In this document: one piece after another, positions 12,060 through 24,160 of the stretch
How positions within the stretch are numbered: position 1 is the first letter of the stretch
Layout of the letters: each line of letters starts with the position of its first letter
Origin: Lithospermum erythrorhizon
Lineage: Eukaryota; Streptophyta; Magnoliopsida; Boraginales; Boraginaceae
NCBI GenBank assembly: GCA_019722365.1
Contig: JADFUC010002295.1
Location: 620,001 to 684,000 of the forward strand
Direction of reading: 5' to 3'
Length of the DNA stretch: 64,000 nucleotides
Made by a program: the position numbers and the translations under genes
Notes under the pieces: model-generated
What the model was told of the DNA's origin: nothing
The model's input: only the letters and a program-made list of their open reading frames with translations
Database searches by the model: none

Positions 12060-15000
12060 GAAAATTTCAGGTTTAATTTGGTAAACTTTGGTTGAAAATA
12101 AAGTGGGAAGGTCGGATTATGAGTTAAGATAAAGTGGCAGAAGATATGGGGGAAAATACTTTGACAAATAAGGTTCGGTATGTCTGGACTCTGTTATAGA
12201 TATCTACATTATTTACAACGGAAAACGACAGTATATTTTCAAATAAACATTAAATTAGTTTAAGAATATGTATATAAGACATGATATGACATATGTTCAA
12301 ATAAATAATAAATTCATTAATAATATGTAATTATTTGAATAAAAAATACATTAATCAGTTTTTTTATATTAGTATATAGGACAGGTTAAGACGGCATGTA
12401 CTTAGACTTCAGTTATTTAATGAAAATTAATTATGCTGTCGTTTTATGTCATTCTTGTAAGACCCGGATAACGGATTCAGGTCCAACTTAGCACCCGGTC
12501 ATAAGCCGTCGTATATAGTGTACGACAAGACATGTCCCCGTCTTTTAAAGTGAAATTTGTAGCAGCTACGATTAACTATTAATGTTATTAGTAAACATAG
12601 GATATTATTTTAAATATGTGTTTCATTCTGGTTATAACACTTACTGATAAGAATATAGAAAAATATAAAATAATATATTAACCTTTTGAATATGTTGGTT
12701 GACTATAAACTACAATAGTATGTATATTTATATAAAAGAGATTTAGTAGCCAAGACATTAAATCTAAATTTAAACTTAATAAATATGGTCCAATATACGG
12801 ACCGGACTTGTGGGCTACTCCCACTGTACTCGCCCATTACTCTATCACTTACCTATTCTATTGGTGAGCTAATTGTCAATTTGGTTTTATCTAATTATAA
12901 TTTAATCTCACATAATTACATTATTGTAGATTAGTTTGCACAAATATTTCATAAAATATTGAAACACTAGAAATTCAGAAAAAACAATGTACTAGTAGTG
13001 TATAGATTGATAAAAGAATGATGTCAGCAAATGTATGTCAAATTGTAGGCCAATGGGCATGCAACTTGCCAAGAAACATGGAGAAGAAAACTATCACTAG
13101 TTCACTACTAGACTAGTGGTCTTGAATCTCTGAAGCAGCAATTCTCAACACACATACCTTATCTAATAGGAGTAGCTAGCACACTTGCTTGAATTTGACC
13201 TTGGAAAAGTTATATAGTCATCGATCAATTAAAAATAGACACCAGATAAAGTGGTGGGGTGTACACACTCAATTGAAAATGATCGTTCCAAACGTGTCAG
13301 AACCCGATGGAGCAGCATTCAATTTTGATTCCAAACTCGACCTCTAAGCATAATTGTGTGAAACAAGCTTGATTAGGTCGTATGATATGTGTTTCTTCTC
13401 TAATCTTTTGATTGGTAAAACATAAATGTTGACTATAATGGTATGTTTAAATTAAATTGGTTATGTCAAACACATTTCGCGATTCACCTTTTTCATGGAA
13501 TTTACATGAACCTCGAGGGGCTGCCGATGTAATGATTTCACTTTTTTTTTTGGTAATATATGTATTAATAGGTAATAAGATAAATGGGTGTTTGAATCTT
13601 TTAAATTGTTTCCTAAATTTTAAGCAAGATTAATAAATTGTTTAACCTTGATTCATCAGGTCAAAAGACGTGCTATCATTTAGAACATAATATCTTTGAT
13701 GTTGGCCCTACTCCACTATTGGCCATAGGATGCTGTTTTGGGAGATGACTTATATATTATTGTAAATTGGAGCCTTGCCTTTTTTGGGCTATAATATACA
13801 CTACTTTGATTGGTTTGGATGCATTAAGAACATTCATTTATGCCAGCATCTATTTTATTTATATAGAATAATTTCATTGCTTTTGTTTGACTATTGCTCC
13901 CTATGATTCGCTATGAACGTGATTCATAAAGGCGTGGAGACTAAGCTGCTTGGCATCGTTGCACAATCACTTGTCTACAAAAGTTATGGAATTAATATCC
14001 TGAATTTTAATATTTTTGATTTAGTCCATATCTATTCACCAAATCAAATGGAAGTTGTTAAATGACGATCTTAAAATTTTTAAATACGGCCTCAAAATAT
14101 TAAATAGACTAATATATTCCTACTATTTTTTATATGAATCTATCACATTTTAGTCATTTACATGAATTAACCCATTGTCAATCTTTCGTTTGTTACAATT
14201 ATCACTCTTATTTGTTACAATTATCACTCTTATTTGTTTCTATATTTAATGATTTAAAACAAAGGAAACGTGAAAGAGTAAATGGGAAGGAAATGATATG
14301 CAATGAGTTGAACAAATTGACAATTGTTGCCACTGATTTGTATGGGCTTATCGAGCATAGGCAAATAAGGCAATATCGTGAAACTCCAAAACTGTTACAA
14401 AGTTATAATCTATAAGTATAGCGGATTAAACAGAGGCAAAAGGCTTGAAGTAATACAACTTCTTTAAACGATTAAACAAGGGTTGAGGTTGAACTATTTA
14501 ATGAGTTTGGGGTTGTTTATTGTCGTTCCCTTTTTTAGTCTTTTGTTAATCAAAGAGAATGATTTGCATCAAGGTTGGGTGATTGCATAACTTGGGGATT
14601 TTTTACTTTTTTATTATATTATTCTTTTCATGCTCTTTAGATCAATTCTTATATTTTATTAGGAGGCGAACAATTGAAAGTGGAAGAACGATTGACATTT
14701 GGGGTTTAGAGTTGGGGTTGAAAACAAATTTTAATAAGTGTGGGGTGCGTTTCATAATTTAATCATTGACATATGTTGAGTGCAAATGTGTCTTTTAACA
14801 TTTTTAAGATCGGCAGATTTCTAGACCGACGTTAAAAGCTACTAATCAAAATATCAAATAATATAAACTTATTGGTATCTTTTAACTAGGCCAGGCTCAT
14901 ACTAGAAGAGTTCACCGAAACATGGCCTAGAAATTTTTAGATGGGCTCAAGCTGTTTCAGAAATAATTTTGGCTCGTTTAATTTGGCCCAAGAATTAAAT

Positions 15001-16800
15001 TTTGGATTAATCTAATACAAGAATTAGCTCACCAAGTGTAAGATACAGATTGTCAATGGAAATAAAGAGGTGTGGCCGGGCATAGAAACAAGCTAAGTTA
15101 GGAAATATTAAATCATTGATTTACATAACTTAAGTGATAAATATTAAATCTAAATTGGTGCATCTCGTCTCACATTGTCATATATTCTATGAGTTTTTCG
15201 TATTACTCCATGGCACCGGATTTTTATTTAATGTCTAGTTTGTGTTTTGTAGAAATTGAAGTACGTAATTTAATAAAAAAAATCGCCCCTCTATAAGACT
15301 ATAACCACTAATCAATTCAATATTCTCTATGCTTCATTTCTCTAAAATATGACAAATCTAAGACTAATCTAATAAATTTACACCTAATAAATTCTCAGTC
15401 AAATAAAGGGGATTATATAGTATCAAATGAAAAGTGAATAATTCCATTTAACTGATGAGATAAATCTATTGACTAGAAAGTAAAATAAGAGTGAATTTAT
15501 AATAATAGATGATACACCACATATACTTGTATTTGACTAAAAAGACAATTCTTTAAGTCCTTAAAGTTTTTCTCTATTTAATGTAGACCAATTAATTAAG
15601 AATGACTGATTTTTCCACATATAGTTTGTAATCTCTTTCTTCATAAATAAAATTCATCACTTAATTACAAAAAAAAAAAAAAAATGTAGACCAATTAAGA
15701 ATGACTGATTTTTCCATAGTTTTCTTCTATATTCCGACATTACTAAATTAGATACTCAAATAAACAATTCCTCATCAACTAGAAAATTATTTTAAAAAGT
15801 ATATTAAAAAAGTTGCATTGATTATTTCAAAATATATATATAGAGAGAGAGAATTAAAAAGTATCACGTTACCAAAACTTTAACTTATTATATTTGTAAG
15901 ATATAGATAATTAATAGAAATGAAGAGGTGTAGAATAGAAACAACCAAGTTAGAGAAATATCCAAAAGAGGAATGGTACGAGAATGAGACTACTTAAATG
16001 AAACATTTAACTCTCTTCTTATTCAAATATGTGCAATTTGACCTTCAAAATTCAATCAACTTTATACAATAAATTATTTTTTCCATATAGGTTAATAATA
16101 CATTTAAATCACTATAATGGTTTATAATTTTACTTTATTAGGAAAAAACTAACTTAGTAAGAAAAATTCAATAATAAAAATATAAGTTGACTCATTCAAT
16201 TTGGGAAATAGTACTTCCCCCCTTGCAATGTGACTGGAGAATTTAAAGAAAAATTCACTTTTCAAGAAATTCATCTATATGTTGATGAGTTTTTATATTA
16301 AAAAAAATTCACATTCGATAGTACATACCAACTAACACTTATAATTTTTTTATAATTCTAAAAATGTATTTGAATACGAAGAGTACAAAAAATGAGTTTC
16401 TAATTAATTAGTCAACCCTTCTAATTAAATTGGAATCCCTTCTAATTAAATTGGAATTGAGGTAGTATTATGTAATTATCACATTAATCGGTATTATTAT
16501 TATTGGTTTACTGGTCAAATCAAGTGTCACGGTTTGTTTATTGGTTTAGGAGGAATATACCAATTGTTTCTTACCCAAAAAATAAATTACTATAATAGTT
16601 ATTTAATTAATATTATACTCCGTATGTGTTAATAATAAAAAAAGAAATAAGTACCGTTTCCATTGAGCTTTTTAATATATTCTATCTTGTATCATTTATC
16701 TTGAAATAGTCGATCTTCTCCTTTAATTTGTTTGTGAGTGTGAATTTGTTTCTCGAAATTGCTTCTCTTTGATCAGTGTATTAAATCTTGAACATTGTTA
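12060..16800. other. Long intergenic region, no supported gene
   Basis: AT-rich DNA without recognisable coding. It includes the promoter side of the response-regulator gene at its right end. A 24-base unit, TTGTTACAATTATCACTCTTA and following, is directly repeated around 14190-14240 inside a 93-codon chance frame (14134-14415). The direct repeat at 15581-15720 is listed separately. Confidence 0.45.
15581..15722. repeat. Direct repeat flanking a short A-tailed insert
   Basis: A segment near 15583 (GTAGACCAATTAATTAAGAA, then TGACTGATTTTTCCA) recurs near 15686 with a four-base difference. The ~60 bases between the copies end in a run of about 17 A. The arrangement recalls a retroposed or duplicated piece, but the repeats (~37 bp) are longer than a typical target-site duplication. 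Confidence 0.5.
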
Positions 16801-16811
16801 TCTATATATCA

Positions 16812-19643
16812 ATGAGGGAACAAGAAGGTTGTCCCATGTCCAACAATGGATCAAGTAATAAAACATCTAATATACATATACTATTGGTAGACCATGAAAA
16901 GGAATTGCTTATATCCACAGCAAGAATGCTAGAATTATGTTCATACAAAGGTAGACTACATTATTTTTTTTACCAACTTGACTTGATTTGCAGCCTAGAT
17001 ATTACTGCTAGCTCTTACTATCAAAGTGAAGGACTTACTTGGATTTATGCATTTGTCACTGATTTGAAAGTATTTCTACATGATTTTCTTATATCATTTC
17101 AATTTTAGTAGAACTAGCAACGTTCATTGATATACATTATTAATAAGTTGATAAATTTAAATTTAATTTCGATTTGTCTTGTCTCATATATTAGCTATAT
17201 GTCAATATATATATCATACACACGAGTAATGACCCTCGTACTAATCTTTACTTGTATGATAGAGCTTCATGAATTTTTACGTACGTATTCTTAATTGTGG
17301 TGCGTCAATGTTTTGATTGATATAAGTCTTAATCTCTACTCATATTTTATTAGAAGATGAGTGAAAAATGAAATATACCATGGTTCGTTTTTGCTTGTAT
17401 TATATATATTCTTTTATTTGAACTATATGAGTTTTTCTTAATTGACAATAAGATTTTAATTGGACGATTTCTTCAGTTACAATGGTTGAGTTTGCCTCTA
17501 CTGCATTATTGATGCTTTCAAAAGGGAATGAAAATTTCGATCTTGTGATGGCAAATATTCAGTCACCGGACATGTATGGATATCAATTGCTCAAAGAGGC
17601 TGATCGTTTATGCCTTCCAGTAATATGTGAGTCAATTACTTTTTTGGTCTTAGATGTAAAGTCTTGATGATTATGAATTTTTTTCTATTATTACAAATAT
17701 AAAATTGATATTACTGAATCTGATTTTAAAAATATTTTCACAATATAACTAAAAACGTATTCATGTTTAAAATTTTATCTCGAGATGAATTCAGTAAATA
17801 GTTTGTTTAAAATTTAGTCCAAAGTTATCTAACAAATGATTTCATTTTCTAAATGAAGTATTGTCCTCCGAATCAAATCCTGATATGGCAAAGGTTGGAA
17901 TAGAAAGTGGAGCCATACTTTTCCTTCAAAGGCCAACAACTCTAGAAGTTCTTATGTATCTATGGCAACTTGTGCTGAGTGACAAAAGGAGAAGGATCAC
18001 TCAATTGTCTATGAATGGTAATGAAAGAGGTAAAAAAAGAAATCTAAAAGAGGCAAATATAATATGTAATGAGGATGAAGTGGAACAAATACAAATAAAG
18101 CCTACCAATAATAAGCTCAAGAAGAAGGAATGCACTCAGTGGACCAAAGAGCTCCATGCCAAGTTCTTGGAAGCTGTTAATCAGCTTGGTGAAGGAAGTA
18201 TGTTTTGCTCAATTCACTACCATTTAATTTCTTTCTTTTTTTGCTAAATCATGCATTCAAATTATTGCACTGTTGGTTTTTGTTTATATATGTCATTATC
18301 TATTTCAATTAAAATAAATGTGATGTTAATTAATTTATTTTAATAGGGTGCTATCCTAAGGAGATTTGGCAGCTGATGAATGTTCCTGGACTCACTAGAA
18401 TGCAAGTTGCAAGCCACTTGCAGGTTTGTTTATCAAAGCTATGCTTGCTTGGTTGTTTTATTAAGTAAGATGCATACCAATGTATAAACACAGAAACTGA
18501 TGTTTTTGTCATAAAAAATCTACTTTCTCCAATCCAAACAATCGACTTCTTCTCAAGATAAATCTTTAATCATTTTAATTATATTATTCATACAATAAAA
18601 AATTAATATTATAAAAAGTCATTTTAAAGATAACCCAATTATATAAATTTTATTTTTTAAAATAATGAATAAGTAATAATTAATGTCAAAGTTCAATTTC
18701 AAAAAAATCAAACGTCAATTATTTTGGATTGAGTGAGTACCATATTTAGTTGTGTTATTAATAATACCCTATTTCAAATTAATTAATGCTGATTCTCATT
18801 AGCGATTTAACCACAAATTACTTTTTGCTCACTAACCCAAAAATATAAAATTGATATCATTGGATTTATTTTAAAAATATTTTCATAATATTATTTTATT
18901 ATATTTTTTATAATATATATAAAGTAAGAATTAACGACAGTTTGCACGTAAAACGTAAATTTAATTAATTAAAATTTTATGTAGTTAATGTCACAAATAA
19001 ATGTATAGTTACATATGATGTTTAGATCCATACATTGGCATTTCTTGATGCTAATAATCCCAGCATATTTCCTTATCAGAAATGTCGCAACTACAACTGG
19101 AAAATCCCAAAGGAACACAGAACCAAAACTATAAATGGTCGAAACAAGACATCAAACATTTCTCATCCTCATCATCGATCAAAGAACAACTTGGAGATAA
19201 AAAGATTTGGAATTCAGCCTCAATTGCCTACTATAGAGAAGAATCAAGAACCTTTAGAAACTCAAGCACTAACCCCAAATGACAAAGAAGAGGTCTCAAA
19301 TTGGCAAAACAATTATCACCTTCAATCCCCTCTTGAGGTAACTACTGATCAGTGGCTTAATGGAAATAATATTCCAGGAGGATATACTGAGGCAAATGAT
19401 GGTGAAGTTGATTTGGTTAATCAGTATACAATGCCAAATATTTCTACTAGTGGAAGTAATTATTTGTCTCCTGATGGATCATTGTTGGCTGCCCCTCCTG
19501 AACATGGACTTCATGGAACATATGAGAATTTTGGCTCTGAAGTAGATTGTGCCATGCAGAACTACAATTTACAAGGTCAGATTCCAAGTGCTAGACAATG
19601 GTTCAATCTCAATGACCAAGAATTTGACCAGCCTTTATATTGA
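16812..19643 (+). CDS. Type-B response-regulator-like GARP transcription factor with degenerate receiver
   Basis: Five exons joined in frame: 16812-16950, 17477-17626, 17859-18197, 18347-18423 and 19080-19643, giving 422 residues. The ATG at 16812 is preferred because the upstream frame has only a TTG. Residues about 20-137 are a CheY-like receiver, and about 186-246 a single-repeat GARP/Myb DNA-binding domain (WTKELHAKFLEAVNQLG, then MNVPGLTRMQVASHLQK). The tail is Asn/Gln-rich, as in type-B ARRs. In cytokinin signalling a type-B receiver is phosphorylated on Asp and releases the DNA-binding domain. Here the acidic pair is Asp27-His28, the phospho-acceptor is Asn73 (MANIQSPDM) and the invariant Lys is Arg121. 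It therefore should not accept phosphate and is probably a nuclear pseudo-response regulator. Nothing else in the frame is broken. Confidence 0.87.
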
Positions 19644-19919
19644 AGGGGGAATTGCGGAGAATAATACTACCTTTTAACATAATATTTGAGTTTCTAACAA
19701 CTTTTAATGTTTCTTAGAATACCATCTATTTACCATGTAACTCTTTTTACACAAAAATACCCTCATAATTAGAACTTCTATATTTTTATTATTATTAGGC
19801 TTTTGGTTTGGCACTTCTGAACTATCACTTAATTTTTATATTCCTAAATTTTTTATCTCAGTCGAACCCTCGTACTTTCGAATAGTCCTCAAACTTTTTT
19901 TTCGTTTCAAAAGACCCCC

Positions 19920-20615
19920 TAAACCTAATTTTCAGTACAATATAGTGAAATGACTATATCAGCTCTCTAAAATACATATCGAAACGATTAATTTTAGAAA
20001 TTAATTATTTAAAACCTCTATATGATTACTGCTTCATCAAAAAATACAAAGTTGCACATTAAAATTCCAGCAAAACCCACTTATAAATCCTAACAAAAAC
20101 ATTAAAAATTCAATTTTTTCATGCAAATATAAACCCCATTTCATATATTCAGCTAAAAAAATCAAAAAAAATATATAATTGACTTACAAAACAAGAGTAC
20201 AAAATCCTAACAAAAACATTAAAAATCCAATCTTTTTCATACAAATATAAACCCCATTTCATATATTCAAATAAAGAATTATTCACCTGCATCGATGTCG
20301 CTGAGTTTCTTTAAGTGGGTTTGCTACTGCATTCAGAACAAGTCACCCGATCTCGTGGAGGTGTGGGCTCGGGGTCGAGTGGGGGTAAGGCGTAAGTGAG
20401 CCATACATAATGGGGAGGGAGGAAGTTGTAGTATGTATGAAAAGGCATAGACAGCAAGAAAAGTGTATGTGCTTATTTTACCTCCCCATACTTTTAGTCC
20501 ATACTTTATTATTAGGGATAAAGAAATATTTTACTGTGAATATGTCATTTCAATATATATTTTTAAGGGTAATATAGTCATTTCACTATGTTGGCTTAAA
20601 ATTAGCTCCAGTGCA
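19920..20615. mobile_element. Probable nonautonomous DNA transposon with ~55-bp terminal inverted repeats
   Basis: The left end, around 19921-19980, contains CAATATAGTGAAATGACTAT. The right end, around 20550-20610, contains its complement in the order ATATAGTCATTTCACTAT. Aligning the left end with the reverse complement of the right gives about 55 bases at roughly 75-80% identity. The ~600-base interior has no coding, and includes a ~72-bp direct repeat (about 20089-20160 and 20205-20275, ATCCTAACAAAAACATTAAA start). The superfamily is not clear because I could not define a target-site duplication. Confidence 0.5.
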
Positions 20616-20747
20616 TGTGCTTAGACAAGGCGAAAGCTCGCGGCTTCCGGTAAGATGAAAGCCGTCAAATAAAGCATAAAAGCTCAAGTGACCACATAAA
20701 AAATAAACCGATACAGTGAGTTTCTACTAAAATCTTATTATTAACTC

Positions 20748-20870
20748 TAAATAAATATTTATACATAAGTTAGTGCATTCAAATGTTATCTCACATACAA
20801 GTATCTATATCTAACAAATATTTATACATAAGCTAGTATCTAAATGTTATCTCACAAGTACCTATAAAGT
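20748..20870. repeat. ~65-bp tandem duplication
   Basis: The segment starting AAATATTTATACATAAGTTA near 20753 is repeated near 20817, including the following AAATGTTATCTCACA. It is non-coding. Confidence 0.55.
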
Positions 20871-21234
20871 ATCCAACTAGATAGCTTGGGGGTATTTTTG
20901 TTCAAAAATGGTTTGGATGGTATGTAATGCAAACTTTATTAAAAGGTGGTAAAAACTCAAAAATGATGTAAAAAGGTGGTTCTTGGTAATTTCCCATATT
21001 GAAGAAGTTACTGTTTTAGTTTTCAGTTAATAAAAACTACAATACTACTACATGTCTACATGTATGTCCCTTGGGGAAATTGTCAAATAATAAGTGATAG
21101 AAACAGAGAAAATAAATTGTTAAATTTAGCATCCAAAACGAATATGGAGTTTTAGCTAAGGGAGCTAACTTTTGAATAAATGAGGACTAAAGATTCTATT
21201 ATGATATCTTTAAAATATGGTAATCTTCAAGTGT

Positions 21235-22515
21235 TATTCCTGAATAATATAATAATTTATTGAGCTAATATTTATAGGCCCGTACAATGTGTGAACAATT
21301 ATAATAATTATACACCTATATTTGCCTAATACCACCCTCAAGTCGGAAAGCATTTAAAACGATGTTTCAACTTACAAAAGAAAACTCAAACCGACGATTT
21401 TCCAAAGATTCTCGATTTAAAAATGTACGCTTGATCAAGAGTACGAATACGCGATAAGAATAGCTTTTATTCAGTTATAGCACTCTCAGTGAAACGATAC
21501 TAATCTCTATACGCCAAGGCTGCCTACTTTAACACCTGACATGTGTAAGATATAAAGCATACCTGATCGCACACTTCAATTCCATCGGTTGACGATGATC
21601 GACATCTAAAAACTGTAACAAACCCTTTAACCACTTCAATTCACATGTACCTATAGACATGTATTCTTCTTTCGCTTGAAGAACGAAACAATCGTCAAGC
21701 CATTGTCTTCCAAGAAATAAAAGAATCACCAAAAATACAATCCAAACTTTAAATTGAAATCCATCGGTAAAATGGGCAACCTACCAATCGTAATCATTGA
21801 ATTAACCTCGCGAGACGCAAGTCACATTTTGTCTTCAAAGAATACTTGACCGACACCATTTGAGATACTTCACAAATGCGTAAGTTAGAAATCAACATTC
21901 TGATGCGCCACAAAAACAGAAAAGATACGAATCAAGTAAAGAGCAAAAGCTGCATTTAATAAAAAAATGATATACGAATCTACCAACCAATCGGGCCGAG
22001 CAAGGCCCACATCCCTGCCATAGGTCACTGTCAAACGAGCAAAACAAAAATTAAATACGGAATACTTTTTATTTATTGGTCAAAGACATAAAACAAACGT
22101 GCAAAACAAATAAAAAACAAAACAAAGAAAAAAAATCAAACGTAATCTTGAGATGAATTCAGCCAAGCTAGTTTGATTAAAGTTACCAAATAGACCGTAT
22201 GGTCATAAATATAGTGGAGAAAAGATTTTAACAACTTAAAACAAAATAGTATGAGAAAAAAAACTAAAGCATATATGGGTGATCGACTCTGATGGTTTTG
22301 TTGTGGTAAGCTATCTATCTGCATAAGAGTATTATTTGGGACTCCGCACCGGAGCAGTTTTTTATACCTGCCGTAAATGCGATAATTTTCTAAGCAAGTT
22401 ATTCCCGAATAATATATACAATATATAGTAATATAATAAGGACTAATATTTTACAGTTCGCATAAATGTGTGAACACCATACAATTATATTTTCGATATG
22501 TGCCTAATAATATTA
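21235..22515 (-). mobile_element. Truncated Copia retrotransposon remnant with degenerate LTR-like repeats
   Basis: The minus frame at 21732-21529 matches the end of a Copia RNase H: KEEYMSIGTCELKWLKGLL, then QFLDVDHRQPMELKC, then ALYLTHV. An 'RSSSE' piece just upstream is in another frame, so the gene is frameshifted. The fragment is flanked by related direct repeats, about 21236-21340 and 22400-22515. Both have CCNGAATAATAT, an ATGTGTGAACA box and a TGCCTAATA end, so they may be remnants of the two LTRs. Most of gag-pol is missing. The RNase H match is family knowledge; the LTR reading is inference. Confidence 0.55.
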
Positions 22516-24160
22516 CAATGTTGAAGACTTGTTTTTACCTTTTTTTTTCATTTTACCTCATTCAATTAAATAGACTATCAAATTTGATTTTCAATATTTC
22601 ACTCATTTTAAATTCGTTGATAATTTTTTTTTAAGGAAATCAAGATATAGGAGAAGGTTTCTCTCTCAATTCGTCAATAATTTTGTCAAAAAATTGCAAT
22701 ATATTATTGAAGTGATATATTGAAAGACACACAAAGCAATATATTATTGAAATGATGAATAGTGACCAAAAGAAGAGAAGTGACGACTTCTTCGATTACT
22801 TACAACTTGATTAGCAATTATCAATGCATTATGGAGATACGAGCTCTTCTTGATCTCATCAACAGAGTTCCCACACCTTGAAGCATGAGGAAAGAGGAGA
22901 AGAAAAATTTAATCATTGAACTAATACGTAGTAGTAAATAACATTTGTCGATCCGATTTAATGAGATATATCTTGATTTGTTGATCCATATACATTATTG
23001 ATTGATATTGAAGTTTACTCTCTCCCCTTTCTTCAAAAGACAAACAACAAGCTAAGGTCAATGTGCTTCTAAATTACTCATAAACATTCTCTTGTAGCAT
23101 GCCTTGAAGTTTTGACAAAATCACTTTGTTGAATTCAAGAAAGATCGCCCATCATATTTTATTTGGTCTACAAAGAACATGATGTAGCTAAATTGCATTT
23201 ATCATAAAACCTATTAGTGTTAATGGCACTACAACTTTGAGGCTAAGTTTAATGAATGGTTTAATAGGCATGCCCATATTCATGAGACTACAACTTAAGT
23301 AGCTTGGGGTAAATCACAAATTACTCCTAGGCAAATTACTCCTAGATAGGTGAGTTGCTTTTTTTTTCTTCTCTCAACTGAATGAGCTCACTCATGTTAT
23401 TATTATAAGCATATTCAGATTACATTAGATAAATTACCAATTCTTTTAAAAACTTTCATAAACCTCAACCATAAAATTGATTGTTATCAATTGCTTAAAT
23501 CTCTAGAGACCTCGCTTGTAAATGTGATCATTATCAATTCTTTTAAAAAAAGTAATATTGCAACACACAAAATCAAATTGACATTTAAAATAAAATTCAG
23601 AACTTCAACCATAATCTCCTCCACCCTAAAAAACATCTTCCTCCTTTGCCATAATCTCCTCCAGCCCAAAAAGCATTTCTAGCTAAATGCAACCTCATTT
23701 AGAATATTCACTTGTACTTATATGACATGGCCACTTGCCTTATTGATTGCAGAGCTAATAGTTCAATTTTTCTAATGCTAGCTCCTTGGCATCTTGGCCA
23801 GAAATGAACAGCTATTCATTCCTCAGTTGAATAAAAAATACAGTATGAAAGTACTATTATAAAAGTAAACAATTAACTGTCGTGCTCACATGAGAACATA
23901 TGCATGTGTCCATATCTAACTCTAATAAGCTATACAGTTCATTTCTCACAATTCCAAATCACCCTTAAATCTTTTCTGCTAAGAAGAGAGATTCATTTTA
24001 CCATACTATAGCTTGCCCACTTTCCTTCACTTCCACTGATAGCTTCAGCATATCTAGCTGTTTGATCTGATTGGTCCAAGTGGTCATTTTAAAGAAAATG
24101 AATGAGTAAACATTAAGCATCAGCTAACACATTTAATATTGTCTTGTGTTGCTTACCAGA
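22516..24160. other. Intergenic, no supported gene
   Basis: AT-rich with no recognisable coding. The right end presumably holds the old promoter of the broken PB1-domain gene. Confidence 0.45.

Noticed and set aside
14134..14415. 93-codon frame as a small gene
   Set aside because: It contains a direct nucleotide repeat, lacks any recognised motif and sits in AT-rich intergenic DNA.
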